A stretch of 49,168 nt of DNA from Deltaproteobacteria bacterium (GCA_016930075.1 JAFGHS010000024.1:1-49168), one strand, 5' to 3'. Shown: positions 13,727 through 23,150, numbered from the stretch's first letter. The notes: a model not told the origin generated them from the sequence alone. Numbers and translations are program-made.

Positions 13727-14218
13727 TCAGCGGATTTTACCGACCATCCGCAAGGCGAATTGTTTCGCATCGGCCAGATCCGCCGCGTCGGGGTGCCCAT
13801 CGGCACTTTGCGCCTCTTCCACCCACGCCCGGTGCTCCGGTCTTTTCGAAAGCGCCTCCAGTATCTGCGGACTGACGGCGCCCCGGCTGCCGAAATCGCC
13901 CAGGACCTTTGCTTTGGCCGCCAGGCCAACGGCTTGTTCTATGGCCTGTCTGGGCAACTGCCCGCCGCGCAGGGAGCCATGGGTGCAAAAGAAGGCGATA
14001 TTTTGTCCTTCCGGAATATCTTTGATAAAGGCATGAACCTTTCCCGGCACACTGTGGGCCTGAACGGGGAACCCGCAAAAAATAATATCATAGCCCCCGG
14101 TATTCTGACCTGCCTGGACGGGTGTGATCTCTTTTTCGATCTCAAGTGCATCATATATGGCGCGCGCCAGTTTTTCCGTATTGCCTGTTTGTGAAAAATA
14201 AGTGACCAGTGCCTTCAT
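13727..14218 (-). CDS. Flavodoxin-like protein
   Basis: A 163-residue flavodoxin-fold protein. The FMN phosphate loop is TYFSQTGNTEKLA at the N-terminus. GYDIIFCGFPVQAHSVPGKVHAFI and IAFFCTHGSLRG supply the isoalloxazine loops. The start was set at 14218, preceded by GGAGG at 7 nt; the longer in-frame ATGs lack a ribosome site. It probably carries electrons at low potential in the cytoplasm or belongs to the flavodoxin-like FldA/WrbA-type group. It is convergent with the zinc-ribbon gene and divergent from rubrerythrin. Confidence 0.88.
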   Translation of the reverse strand: MKALVTYFSQTGNTEKLARAIYDALEIEKEITPVQAGQNTGGYDIIFCGFPVQAHSVPGKVHAFIKDIPEGQNIAFFCTHGSLRGGQLPRQAIEQAVGLAAKAKVLGDFGSRGAVSPQILEALSKRPEHRAWVEEAQSADGHPDAADLADAKQFALRMVGKIR

Positions 14219-14476
14219 TGTATCCTCCGTAAATGAAAATTTATCAACGACTGTCCTGGCGCATTTTTTACAGGATTCGGCCATTCTTTGCAAGGGGTTA
14301 AATTTTTATGGGGGCGCGGCGGCAAAATTTTCACCGTTTCCCTTCCTGCGGCGGGAAACGGCACATATTTAACTTGAGGTTGTCCGGTCATTCTGTTAAA
14401 AATCAAGCCGTATCATTCGTCACCGTCAATACCCTTCACGGGACGATCATTTGCGGAAGATTTGAAAGGAGAATGA

Positions 14477-14977
14477 ATGATGTCGAAATCAACGGACGCA
14501 TTAAAAGAGGCATTTGCCGGCGAATCTCAGGCAAACCGTAAATATCTGGCCTTTGCGGCAAAGGCGGATCAGGAAGGATTTTCCCAGGCGGCAAGGCTGT
14601 TCAGAGCAGCCGCGGAGGCGGAAACGGTTCACGCGCACAATCATCTGCGGGCGCTCAAAGGCATATTGAGCACAGAAGAAAATCTGCAGGACGCCATTGC
14701 GGGAGAAACGCACGAGTTTAAAAGCATGTATCCGGGCATGATCGAAAGCGCAAAAGCGGAAGGCAACAAGGAGGCCGAGCGCTCATTCCATTTTGCCAAT
14801 GAAGTGGAAAAAATCCATGCCCGACTCTATGAGGAGATGGCCGCCGGTTTAGGCGCCCGGACGGAAGATTATCCGTATTATGTATGCCCGGTCTGCGGTT
14901 ATACGGCGGAAAAAGAAGCGCCGGAAACATGCCCGGTCTGCGGCGCCAAGGGAAAGGTTTTCAAAAAAGTGGAATAA
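14477..14977 (+). CDS. Rubrerythrin
   Basis: The 166-residue protein combines an N-terminal ferritin-like diiron domain with a C-terminal rubredoxin-like domain. In the diiron domain the ligands are in AFAGESQANRKY, AEAETVHAHNHL and AGETHEFKSMYPGM...FHFANEVEKIHARLYEEM. The rubredoxin-like domain has YVCPVCGYTAE...CPVCGA. It is a peroxide reductase of anaerobes. An AAGGAG site precedes a tandem ATG-ATG start; either Met can be used. It is divergent from a flavodoxin that might serve in the same electron chain. Confidence 0.96.
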   Translation: MMSKSTDALKEAFAGESQANRKYLAFAAKADQEGFSQAARLFRAAAEAETVHAHNHLRALKGILSTEENLQDAIAGETHEFKSMYPGMIESAKAEGNKEAERSFHFANEVEKIHARLYEEMAAGLGARTEDYPYYVCPVCGYTAEKEAPETCPVCGAKGKVFKKVE

Positions 14978-15027
14978 TCCGCTGCAACAGATTAAGCGAC
15001 AGGAAGTCCCCCCTGGCCGCTTTCATA

Positions 15028-15170
15028 GAGACCTTTGAATTTTGTCATTTTGAGGAGTCCCGCTAAAGCGGAACGACGGGAAATCTCAGCGATTTCGAAT
15101 TAATAAGATTTCTCCCCCGCAAAATGCGGGGTCGAGATGACAGAAGTTCGGCATTATTCAAAGGTTTCTC
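15028..15170 (-). repeat. MITE-like palindromic repeat, copy C
   Basis: A 143-bp element in inverted orientation relative to copies A and B. The ends are GAGACCTTTGAA (15028-15039) and TTCAAAGGTTTCTC (15157-15170). The interior contains GTCATTTTGAGGAGTCCCGC, a CCCCGCAAAATGCGGGG hairpin (an insertion compared with B) and GAGATGACAG. It lies 55 bp before the Na/Pi cotransporter gene. Confidence 0.85.
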
Positions 15171-15225
15171 ATCGTGAAACGGGTTAAGGGGGATATTTTT
15201 ATCTGTCCGGCCTGGGGAACGCGCC

Positions 15226-16821
15226 ATGACGTCCATATTGTTTCTGATCACGGGATTAATCTTGTTTTTGTTCGGAACAATGAAACTGACCACAGCGGTC
15301 CAGGGACTCTTCACGGCCCGTATTCGCGACTACATCAAATATACCGTCAAAAGGCCTCTTTATGGTTTGTTGACGGGCATTATCACAACCATCCTTTTTC
15401 AGAGCAGTTCCGCAACCACCGTTTTGACCGTCGGTATGGTCAGCGCCGGCCTGATCACGTTTTATCATTCCCTCGGCGTTCTTCTGGGCGCCGACATCGG
15501 CACAACCTTAACCGTTCAACTCGTTGTTTGGAAATTCACCGATCTGTCTCCCCTTGTCCTCACCGCGGGCGGCCTGCTGTGGCTTCTGGGAAATCAGAAA
15601 TGGAAGGACCGGGGCGAGGCGATCTTTTACTTCGGCCTGATTTTTTTCGGCCTTAGCCTTTCTGCATCGGCCACGGGGCCGCTTAAAGCAAACCCGGACA
15701 TCACCCAGTTTCTGGCCGGTAAAACCAATCCCCTCGTCGGCGCCGGAATCGGCCTGATTGTCACGGCCCTGGTCCAGAGTTCGGCTATTCCCATCAGCAT
15801 GCTCGTCATCCTGGCCCAGGGCGGTCTGATCGGCATTGAAAACGCCCTGCCCATTGTCATCGGCGCCAATGTCGGCACTGCGGCAACCGCCCTCATGGCG
15901 GGAGCGGCGGCGGACATCAGCGGCAGGCGAACGGCGGTTTCACATCTTCTTTTCAAGCTCGGCGGCATGGTCATCAGCCTCATCATCCTGACCCCATTCA
16001 TCTCCGGCATCAAATTTGTTTTTACCGATCCGGCGCAGCAGATCGCCTTCGGCCATGTTTTGTTCAATGTCATTGTCGTCCTGGCTTTTATTTTTTTTCT
16101 GAAGCCGTTTGCACGGTTCATTGAAAAGATCATTCCCGGCGATGTTGAAACCTTGCCTATATGGCCGGAATACCTCGAAGAAAAGCTCCTGTCCGATCCG
16201 GAGTCGGCCCTTGGCCGGGTCGAAAAGGAACTGGAAAGAGAAATCATGCTGAGCTGGCGGATGCTTTCCATCAGCCTGGATTTAATGGACGACTATCAGA
16301 AGATCAAAAGAAAGAATGTCCAGTACATCGAGCCGGTTCTTGACCGGTTGCGTACGGAAATCGTCCAGTATCTCTGGAAGATTTCCTGCAACGCATTGAC
16401 GCCGAAGGCGTCGAACAAACTTTTTGTCTTCACGGCCATGGTGGACGACATCGAGAGGATCGGCGATCACGCGTACCATATCGCCGAACTGGCCAAAGAC
16501 AAATACGAAGGCGCCATCGAATTCAGCGAGGCAGGGAAAGAGGAAATGCAGGAAATCAACCGCCTGGTCGTCGCCAACATTCATGACGCAGCCGATTTGA
16601 TTTCAAGTCTCGACATTGCAAAAGTCCAGGCCATAACGATGCGTGAAGAAAGGATCGACGAAAAGGTGAAGGATGCAAGAGAAAAGCACCTCATCCGTTT
16701 TCATGAAAGGGTCTGCCAGGCCCAGGCCGGGCCCATCTTCATCGAACTATTGATCCATCTCGAACGCATATCGGACCATTGTCAGAATATCGCGGAATAT
16801 GTGGTCGATTTAAAAGCATAG
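15226..16821 (+). CDS. Na+/phosphate cotransporter family protein with PhoU-like domain
   Basis: A 531-residue inner-membrane protein. The membrane part (about residues 1-300) has the two inverted repeats of the NptA/PNaS family, marked by QSSSATT near residue 59 and QSSAIPIS near residue 185. Each lies in a hydrophobic hairpin. The C-terminal ~200 residues form a cytoplasmic PhoU-like helical bundle (FTAMVDDIERIGDHAYHIAEL...HLERISDHCQNIAEYV). It is predicted to export or import phosphate with sodium. The ATG at 15226 has GGGGAA upstream. The next gene, recD2, begins 16 nt after its stop. Confidence 0.93.
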   Translation: MTSILFLITGLILFLFGTMKLTTAVQGLFTARIRDYIKYTVKRPLYGLLTGIITTILFQSSSATTVLTVGMVSAGLITFYHSLGVLLGADIGTTLTVQLVVWKFTDLSPLVLTAGGLLWLLGNQKWKDRGEAIFYFGLIFFGLSLSASATGPLKANPDITQFLAGKTNPLVGAGIGLIVTALVQSSAIPISMLVILAQGGLIGIENALPIVIGANVGTAATALMAGAAADISGRRTAVSHLLFKLGGMVISLIILTPFISGIKFVFTDPAQQIAFGHVLFNVIVVLAFIFFLKPFARFIEKIIPGDVETLPIWPEYLEEKLLSDPESALGRVEKELEREIMLSWRMLSISLDLMDDYQKIKRKNVQYIEPVLDRLRTEIVQYLWKISCNALTPKASNKLFVFTAMVDDIERIGDHAYHIAELAKDKYEGAIEFSEAGKEEMQEINRLVVANIHDAADLISSLDIAKVQAITMREERIDEKVKDAREKHLIRFHERVCQAQAGPIFIELLIHLERISDHCQNIAEYVVDLKA

Positions 16822-16837
16822 AAAACGGCATTCCCCT

Positions 16838-19027
16838 ATGGATGAAAAGACCCTTTTTGAACTGGAAGGCCAAATCGAACGTGTAACCTACAGCAATGAA
16901 GAAACAGGCTACTGCGTTTTGCAGGTCCGTATGCGCAGCCGGCGGGACACGGCGACGGTCATCGGCAATATTCTGAATCCTGTCCCCGGCGAAATCATCA
17001 AGATGGACGGGGAATGGTCGAATCATCCGAAGTACGGCCGCCAGTTTAAAGTGGTTTCTTACAAATGCTCCACGCCGGCGACGGTTTTCGGCATTGAGAA
17101 GTATCTGGGGTCGGGACTGATCAAGGGCATCGGCCCCGTCATGGCCAAGCGGATCGTCAGGAGGTTCAAGGAAAAAACCCTCGACGTCATCGAGCACCAT
17201 ATCGAAAAACTCGGCGACGTTTCCGGCATCGGCGATAAACGCATCGCCATGATCCGGCAGGCCTGGATCGAACAGCGGGAAATCCGGTCCGTCATGATTT
17301 TTCTCCAGTCCCACGGCGTAAGCTCCGGCTACGCCGCCCGGATTTACAAACAATACGGACAGCTTGCCATCAAGATCGTTCAGGAAAACCCCTATCGCCT
17401 CGCCATGGACATTACCGGTATCGGCTTTGTCACGGCGGATAAAATCGCCGGGAAACTGGGATTTGCGAACGACTCCGAGCTTCGGGCCGAAGCGGGCATC
17501 ATTTATGTGCTCCATGAGCTCGCCGATGAAGGCCATGTCTGTTATCCTTATGATCCGTTGATCGAAAAATGCCGTCAGATTCTCGGCATCGATCAGGCCG
17601 TTATCATCAAGGTCATGTCCTCTCTCGCCTTGCGGGGGGATGTGGTCATCGATTACAGCACCGTCGCGGACAGCGCCATGGGCGAGGCCGGAAAGGCCGT
17701 TTATCTTGCCGGTTTTTACACGGCGGAGACGCAGCTCGCGGAGCGTCTGATGAACGTCGTTCAGGCTCCGCAGGCTGCCAGGCAAATCGATGTGGACAAG
17801 GCCATCCAATGGGCCCAGGACAAATTCGCCATCCGGTTTGCGGAAAAACAGATCGCCGCCATCAAGAGCGCCGCAACGAATAAAGTGCTGGTCATCACGG
17901 GCGGGCCGGGAACGGGGAAAACCACCATCATCAACGCCGTATTGAAGATTTACTCCGCCTTGAAAACCAGGATTGTCCTTGCGGCGCCTACGGGCAGGGC
18001 CGCAAAAAGGATGAGCGAAGCCACGGGCCACGAAGCAAAAACGATTCACCGAATGCTCGAGTACAGCATGCAGAAACGCGGCTTTCAGAGGAACAGCGAC
18101 TATCCCCTGGACTGTCATCTCCTGATTGTCGATGAATCCTCCATGATCGACGCGATCCTTATGCACCATCTTTTAAAGGCCCTGCCGCGGGAAGCCACAT
18201 TGATTCTCGTGGGCGACGTCAATCAGCTTCCCTCCGTCGGCCCCGGCAATGTCCTTAAGGATATTATTGATTCCGGCGTTATTCCCGTCGTCGAGTTGAA
18301 TGAGATATTCCGCCAGGCCAGGGAAAGCTCCATCATTGTCAACGCCCACAGGATCAATGCCGGCATGCTCCCCCAGTTCAGATCGGATCAGGACAAACTT
18401 GACGACTTCTACTTTGTCGAACAGGAAGACCCTCAAAAAACTCTCGAGATGATTATCCATCTCGTAAAAAACCGCATTCCGGAAAGATTCGGACTGGACG
18501 CCGTTGACGACATCCAGGTGCTCACGCCCATGCATCGGGGCATCATCGGCACGACGAACATGAACACGGAACTCCAGAAGGCCCTCAACCCCGGGGAGGA
18601 AGGCGTGTACCGGGGCGGGCAGAACTTCCGCATCCATGACAAGGTCATGCAGATCAGAAATAATTACGACAAGGACGTCTATAACGGCGATATCGGCCGG
18701 GTCGTCGGATTTGACGATGAAATGCAGGAAGCTGTTGTCCGGATGGACAACCGGGACGTCCTCTACGATTACCGGGAACTGGACGAGCTTGTTCTCGCCT
18801 ATGCCGTTTCCGTTCATAAGGCCCAGGGCTCGGAGTATCCGGCCGTCGTCATCCCCGTTCTGACGCAGCATTATCTGCTTTTGCAGAGAAACCTGATCTA
18901 TACGGCCGTGACGCGGGGCAAACAGCTGGTTGTCCTGGTGGGAACGAAGAAGGCGCTGGCCATTGCCGTCAAGAACAACAAGACACAACAGAGGTTCACC
19001 TTGTTGCAGCAGCGTCTCGCAGGCTGA
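16838..19027 (+). CDS. recD2: RecD2-type SF1B ATP-dependent DNA helicase
   Basis: The 729-residue protein matches stand-alone RecD2: an N-terminal OB-like part (GQIERVTYSNEETGYCVLQV) and helix-hairpin-helix region (GIGPVMAKRIV, GIGDKRIAMI, GIGFVTADKIA). Walker A is GGPGTGKTT (355-363), followed by the AAPTGRAAKRMSE and LIVDESSMID motifs and GDVNQLPSVGPG. The C-terminal VHKAQGSEYPAVVIP and AVTRGKQLVVLVG close motifs V-VI. It is a 5'-3' helicase in DNA repair, not part of RecBCD. Start ATG at 16838, close behind the Na/Pi gene. Confidence 0.95.
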   Translation: MDEKTLFELEGQIERVTYSNEETGYCVLQVRMRSRRDTATVIGNILNPVPGEIIKMDGEWSNHPKYGRQFKVVSYKCSTPATVFGIEKYLGSGLIKGIGPVMAKRIVRRFKEKTLDVIEHHIEKLGDVSGIGDKRIAMIRQAWIEQREIRSVMIFLQSHGVSSGYAARIYKQYGQLAIKIVQENPYRLAMDITGIGFVTADKIAGKLGFANDSELRAEAGIIYVLHELADEGHVCYPYDPLIEKCRQILGIDQAVIIKVMSSLALRGDVVIDYSTVADSAMGEAGKAVYLAGFYTAETQLAERLMNVVQAPQAARQIDVDKAIQWAQDKFAIRFAEKQIAAIKSAATNKVLVITGGPGTGKTTIINAVLKIYSALKTRIVLAAPTGRAAKRMSEATGHEAKTIHRMLEYSMQKRGFQRNSDYPLDCHLLIVDESSMIDAILMHHLLKALPREATLILVGDVNQLPSVGPGNVLKDIIDSGVIPVVELNEIFRQARESSIIVNAHRINAGMLPQFRSDQDKLDDFYFVEQEDPQKTLEMIIHLVKNRIPERFGLDAVDDIQVLTPMHRGIIGTTNMNTELQKALNPGEEGVYRGGQNFRIHDKVMQIRNNYDKDVYNGDIGRVVGFDDEMQEAVVRMDNRDVLYDYRELDELVLAYAVSVHKAQGSEYPAVVIPVLTQHYLLLQRNLIYTAVTRGKQLVVLVGTKKALAIAVKNNKTQQRFTLLQQRLAG

Positions 19028-19095
19028 ATTTGCTTGCAATTTTCCCTGTTTCATCAGATGATCGCAGGCAATCCCAAAAAAACAGGAGGCTTGAC

Positions 19096-19614
19096 ATGAC
19101 GGAACGCTTGAACGCTTTGGCAATCGCCCTGGAAAACGAGATGAAGGAAAAGAAGTTTTATCTGGAAAACGCCGATAGAACAAAACACCCCCTCGGCAAG
19201 GCCATGTTTCAGCAGATAGCGACGGAAGAAGACGAGCATTATCAAAGGCTCAAAGAGCTTCATGAAAAATGGGAAAAACAGCAAAAATGGCCGGACTCGC
19301 TGCCCCTGCGCGTGAAAGACACGGTTGTTAAAAACGTCCTCAACGGTATGTTGAAGAAGGTTTCAGAAATGCCGATGGGCGATGACGACGACCTGAAAGC
19401 CATCCGCACGGCCATAAAATTTGAAGCGCGGGGCGCCGAATTTTATGCCCGCCTCCGCGATAATTCCACGGCTCCCAAAGAGAAGGCGTTTTTCAATCTC
19501 CTTGCCGATATTGAACATGAACATTATGTTTCCCTCAAAGATACGGAAGAATATCTGACCGATCCCGCGTCCTGGTTCCAAAAACAGGAAAAGTCCGGAT
19601 TGGACGGGGCGTAG
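19096..19614 (+). CDS. Ferritin-like diiron domain protein (rubrerythrin-type)
   Basis: A 172-residue helical protein with two Glu/ExxH helices per half: ALAIALENEMKEKKFY with IATEEDEHYQRL, then AIKFEARGAEFYARL with LADIEHEHYVSL. This is the four-helix ferritin-like diiron site without a rubredoxin domain. The start was set at ATG 19096 (AGGAGG upstream). It probably acts in peroxide or iron handling and may take electrons from separate carriers. It follows recD2 by 68 nt. Confidence 0.85.
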   Translation: MTERLNALAIALENEMKEKKFYLENADRTKHPLGKAMFQQIATEEDEHYQRLKELHEKWEKQQKWPDSLPLRVKDTVVKNVLNGMLKKVSEMPMGDDDDLKAIRTAIKFEARGAEFYARLRDNSTAPKEKAFFNLLADIEHEHYVSLKDTEEYLTDPASWFQKQEKSGLDGA

Positions 19615-19624
19615 GCGGCCTGCC

Positions 19625-20401
19625 TTAAACGGTTTGTCCCTTGCCTCTTTCCGGAACGATGATCCGTATGGCCGGAAAATCTTTTTGAACCCTGCGGATG
19701 AAGTCCCTTGTCTCCACAGTGCGGCTGATGGGCGGGAAGGCATCGTCGAAGTGATGTAAATACACCGATCCGGGTTTGATTTTTGATACAGCGGCAAGGG
19801 CATAAGCCGCCATATCCGATCGACCCTGAAACGGCAGAACCAGAATGTCCACGTCCTGAGGATATTGCTCCCCATGTGCAAAATTCAAGCTGCCCAGATG
19901 CAGCAATTTTTTCCCGCCGCAGGCGATGTCATAGATCAGGGTTTGCCCTTCCTTACACTGAAACGTCGTCCGTATTATCCTCAACAGGTTTCCGAAATGG
20001 CGCATCATTCGTGTATTGAATATCGTTGTCCAGATCAGTTTGAAGTCAAAAACGATATGCTTTCCCGCCAGCACCCGAATCGCAAAGGGACCGTCCTCAA
20101 TCGCATCGCCCGGCGCTGTGATTTTAATGCGGTCCGGATTAACCCCCCGACGGATTAACGTTTTTGCCGCCGTCCCGGAACAGTGGACGAGGGCTTTGTT
20201 TTGCGCCATGACTTCCGGCGTATCCAGAATATGGTCGAAGTGGCCGTGGGTGATAAAAATATGGCGGCAAAGGGACAGGTCTTCCGGCGCAAAGCATGGG
20301 TGCTTTCGATTCCAGCCGCAGAAAGGATCGAACAGGATCGTTTGATCCTCCTGCGTATAAGAGATCATCGCCGTTCCGAACCATGTAATCTTCAATGGCA
20401 T
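19625..20401 (-). CDS. MBL-fold metallo-hydrolase (UlaG/YcjN-like)
   Basis: The 258-residue protein carries THGHFDHILD (residues 51-60), the metallo-beta-lactamase HxHxDH zinc motif. Further metal-ligand candidates are the His in LHLGSLNFAHGEQ and in VYLHHFDDAFPP. A C-terminal regulator-like extension is absent. This resembles the UlaG-like branch of the superfamily, which hydrolyses lactone or phosphoester substrates; the substrate is unknown. It is convergent with the ferritin-like gene, 10 nt apart. Confidence 0.85.
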   Translation of the reverse strand: MPLKITWFGTAMISYTQEDQTILFDPFCGWNRKHPCFAPEDLSLCRHIFITHGHFDHILDTPEVMAQNKALVHCSGTAAKTLIRRGVNPDRIKITAPGDAIEDGPFAIRVLAGKHIVFDFKLIWTTIFNTRMMRHFGNLLRIIRTTFQCKEGQTLIYDIACGGKKLLHLGSLNFAHGEQYPQDVDILVLPFQGRSDMAAYALAAVSKIKPGSVYLHHFDDAFPPISRTVETRDFIRRVQKDFPAIRIIVPERGKGQTV

Positions 20402-20530
20402 TCCTTTGATAATGGCGCTCTATTCAAGCATCAGGCGTTTAAAGGCCGATTATTTCCGCCGAATGTCAATGGGTTTTGTATGTCTGGGCCATGATAGAAA
20501 TAATCGTCATGGCCATATCTCCGGGCGTAA

Positions 20531-22840
20531 TTACCCGGGAGGTAGGGGGACGTCTAAGCAACTGATGTAATCGTATATTTCCTGATTGGTGCAAATTTCG
20601 TAGTATTTCCTTGATGTCTCGCCGGTTACGGCAAGCGTTTCCGGATTGACTTCGTAAATGGGGGCTTCCCGAATTGCCAGTTGCTGATAACCGCCGTTCA
20701 ATATCGGCACCTTGCCGGTGTGGAGCTGAATTTCTTTGCCGTCGTCTCCCTTGTAAGCGACCGTATTCAAATTGATTTCACGGGACAGCTTGACAAAACC
20801 TTCTTCGTTCAATTCGATTCCATTCACATTATAGCGTATGGAAGAGTCGTCGCTTGCATCCTCGTCTACTTCCAGACAATTTTTATAGACATAAAGGTTG
20901 TACAGGGGACGTTGATCCTTTAACAGCTTGCGCACCTTTTTGCTGCAGCCCGACAGCCGGTCGGCCATATTGATGGCCGGAGAAATCATAATCCTGGAGC
21001 CGCCGTCGAAGAGATACAGCGGCGGGCCGGAAGTGAAGCAAATGCCTATTCCCAGCTCCAGGACAGGGAGATTATTTTCCTGATTCTTTATGTTGTAACG
21101 CTGAACAATCTGCAATATCTTGATGGCCAGTCCGCAGGCTCGGGCCACGCCGTACCAGCTTTGCGGCGTATCTTTATTTTCAAAGATCGATAAAATGATT
21201 GCGTCGCCTTCAATAAATACCTTCGTTGCGTTGTAATTTCGCAGAATTTCCGAAATCGGGTCAAAAAAATTAAGGCTGAAGTGAGACGCCGGATTAAGTC
21301 CTCTGGCTCTCATGGTGTGATTGATATTCATCGAACCGCGGATATCCGCCTTGATGATCACATGATTGCTGACGGGTTTTTCTTCTTTCACACGTTCCGC
21401 AGGAAGGAGAAATTCATACAGAGACCGGTTCTTTCTCGATAATTGCAGGGTTCTTTCTTCCGTTACAAGATTGATCGTTTCCATGGCGTCTTTCATGATG
21501 ACGGAATTGTGGAGATCCCGATGATACCGTGAAAACTCTCTGAGATAATTTAAGAGATGCTGCTTTTCTTCCGGACCGGATGTTTCCTTGACCCGGATGA
21601 CGGCCTGTACAAGGGGGGCCTGCGGAAAGGCGGTGCCGTAAAGGGCCCGCCGGTGTTTCAACTGTCGGATAACGGATCTTCTCGACCAGAAACTGACCAG
21701 GCATTTCCGGAATTGTCTTGGAAAAACGGGGGGGCAATAGATGCCGTATATTGATCTCATTTCAAAAGCAGGGACGATCTGCTTTATCAAACCGGCTTTT
21801 CTGAACGACCGGTAAAAATAATCAAGAAGTCTCTGCTGATTCTTTATCTGTTTCCGGAGTTCCCAGAGCCTGCTGTCCGGTGCGCCTGCGCGTCTGACCC
21901 TTTCGAGCTTATCTTGCGAATCAAAGCAATTGAACATCAGGTCGATGTTGCCGGTTTCCATGATCCAGCGATCGAAATAAAGGCTTCCCCTGTTCACGTC
22001 GAATTGATCTTTTATGTCGCCGGTTTCATCCTCTTCCGGCAAGTTGTCTTCCGGGGTCCGATAGATTAAATCCGTTTTGGACAACAGGCTGTAAATTAGT
22101 GATTTCACATTGTTGTAGCTGTCATGATCCTGGGCGCGTTTACCGAAAAGGACATATTCTTCAATGAGAAAAAAATCATCGGAGGGATTATTCGTATGGA
22201 GAAGGGGGTTATTGAAAAATATGCCGGGCAGGATTTGTGCCGTATGAAAATGGGTTTCCCGCATATTGCGGAGATTTTTATTCTGAATTTCCGCCAGGAG
22301 ATGAAACAGCTCTTCCCCCGCCAGGCGGATAATGTGATTTTGATTGAGTTTGATTTCCGCCAGCTTTTCATTGTTTTTAAAACCTTCAGACTCCGTATGT
22401 TTCGGCGTTAGCTGATGGGTTCTGACCTGCCGTTCAAAAAGAGCCACAAGATTTCTGTACTGATTTTTAATTTCTTCCAGAAACAATTTGGACAGGGCGA
22501 CCTGCGCCAGGTAGTCTATCTGATGTTCCCCTTCGGTTTTTGCCTTATTTATTCCGTTGAGCAAAACATCCATGCAGAGTTGTTTTAAAATCTCTTTTTC
22601 GCCTTCGCAGGCTTTTCTGCTGTAGTCTTTGTAGTAGTAATCCGTGCGGCTGTGTTTAATCAGGACCAGCCAGGCCGCCTTTTTCAGGGCATCGCAGAGT
22701 CTCGGGCTGATGCGGACGTCGAAATGGATGTTGTCCACGCCGATCGCCAGCCTGTCCAAAGAAAAATCGATGAGATAGGGTTTCAGGGGCAGGTGTCTGA
22801 TTGCCGGCGGTTTTGCGAATGATGGAAAAAAGTTCAGCAT
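20531..22840 (-). CDS. Large protein with divergent class III nucleotidyl-cyclase domain
   Basis: A 769-residue cytoplasmic protein. Residues 1-490 are helical, with no recognised domain and no membrane segment. Residues 494-640 look like an adenylyl/guanylyl cyclase catalytic core. The first metal Asp is in KADIRGS (Asp499), the second in VFIEGDAII (Asp546). LGIGICFTSGPPLY is the core strand-turn, and PAINMADRLSG carries the transition-state Asn624 and Arg628. The purine-specificity Lys before Gly-Asp is replaced (Phe/Ile/Glu), so the substrate may differ or the domain may only bind nucleotide. A further ~130-residue C-terminal part follows. It has its own promoter (22940-22967) and is monocistronic. 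The cyclase call is from motifs. Confidence 0.6.
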   Translation of the reverse strand: MLNFFPSFAKPPAIRHLPLKPYLIDFSLDRLAIGVDNIHFDVRISPRLCDALKKAAWLVLIKHSRTDYYYKDYSRKACEGEKEILKQLCMDVLLNGINKAKTEGEHQIDYLAQVALSKLFLEEIKNQYRNLVALFERQVRTHQLTPKHTESEGFKNNEKLAEIKLNQNHIIRLAGEELFHLLAEIQNKNLRNMRETHFHTAQILPGIFFNNPLLHTNNPSDDFFLIEEYVLFGKRAQDHDSYNNVKSLIYSLLSKTDLIYRTPEDNLPEEDETGDIKDQFDVNRGSLYFDRWIMETGNIDLMFNCFDSQDKLERVRRAGAPDSRLWELRKQIKNQQRLLDYFYRSFRKAGLIKQIVPAFEMRSIYGIYCPPVFPRQFRKCLVSFWSRRSVIRQLKHRRALYGTAFPQAPLVQAVIRVKETSGPEEKQHLLNYLREFSRYHRDLHNSVIMKDAMETINLVTEERTLQLSRKNRSLYEFLLPAERVKEEKPVSNHVIIKADIRGSMNINHTMRARGLNPASHFSLNFFDPISEILRNYNATKVFIEGDAIILSIFENKDTPQSWYGVARACGLAIKILQIVQRYNIKNQENNLPVLELGIGICFTSGPPLYLFDGGSRIMISPAINMADRLSGCSKKVRKLLKDQRPLYNLYVYKNCLEVDEDASDDSSIRYNVNGIELNEEGFVKLSREINLNTVAYKGDDGKEIQLHTGKVPILNGGYQQLAIREAPIYEVNPETLAVTGETSRKYYEICTNQEIYDYISCLDVPLPPG

Positions 22841-22939
22841 CGGATCCTTACGGGCAGTTTGACAAAGCCCCTTTTTTTATAATTTTTCGTACCCCGGTCG
22901 CATTTTTTTTTATTGAGCACTTGTTGTTTTACGGAAGAG

Positions 22940-22967
22940 AATATAAGAAAGTATTCCTGTATGTCAA
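22940..22967 (-). promoter_or_regulatory. Promoter of the cyclase-like gene
   Basis: On the minus strand TTGACA (complement of 22962-22967) and TATATT (complement of 22940-22945) are separated by 16 bp, a near-consensus sigma-70 promoter about 100 bp upstream of the ATG at 22840. The remainder of the 310-bp intergenic stretch (22841-23150) holds no gene, only this and the operator-like palindrome at 23079. Confidence 0.5.
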
Positions 22968-23078
22968 CTTAAAACAAACGTTTGACAACAGGCCGCTTTC
23001 GGTATGGCCTTTCCGTGTATCAGGCAATTTGAATTTTGCTGCTGACGGAATATCTCACGGGGGCCTTCGTTAAAAAAC

Positions 23079-23108
23079 TTGATTATATGATTATAATATC
23101 ATAATCAA
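23079..23108 (+). promoter_or_regulatory. Nested palindromic operator-like site before the DapA-like gene
   Basis: TTGATTAT (23079-23086) pairs with ATAATCAA (23101-23108). Inside lies a second imperfect palindrome, ATGAT...ATCAT, around a TATAATAT that could serve as a -10 box. This overlap of operator and -10 is what a repressor site would look like. The GntR/UTRA regulator two genes downstream (24455) is the natural candidate to bind it. Confidence 0.5.
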
Positions 23109-23150
23109 ATATAGCGCACGAAAGGATATGAACAGGAGGTAATAAAGGCT

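Noticed and set aside
16739..18169. 476-codon antisense frame opposite recD2
   Set aside because: recD2 has all helicase motifs on the plus strand. The antisense frame has low-complexity Gly/Asp/His composition and no ribosome site.
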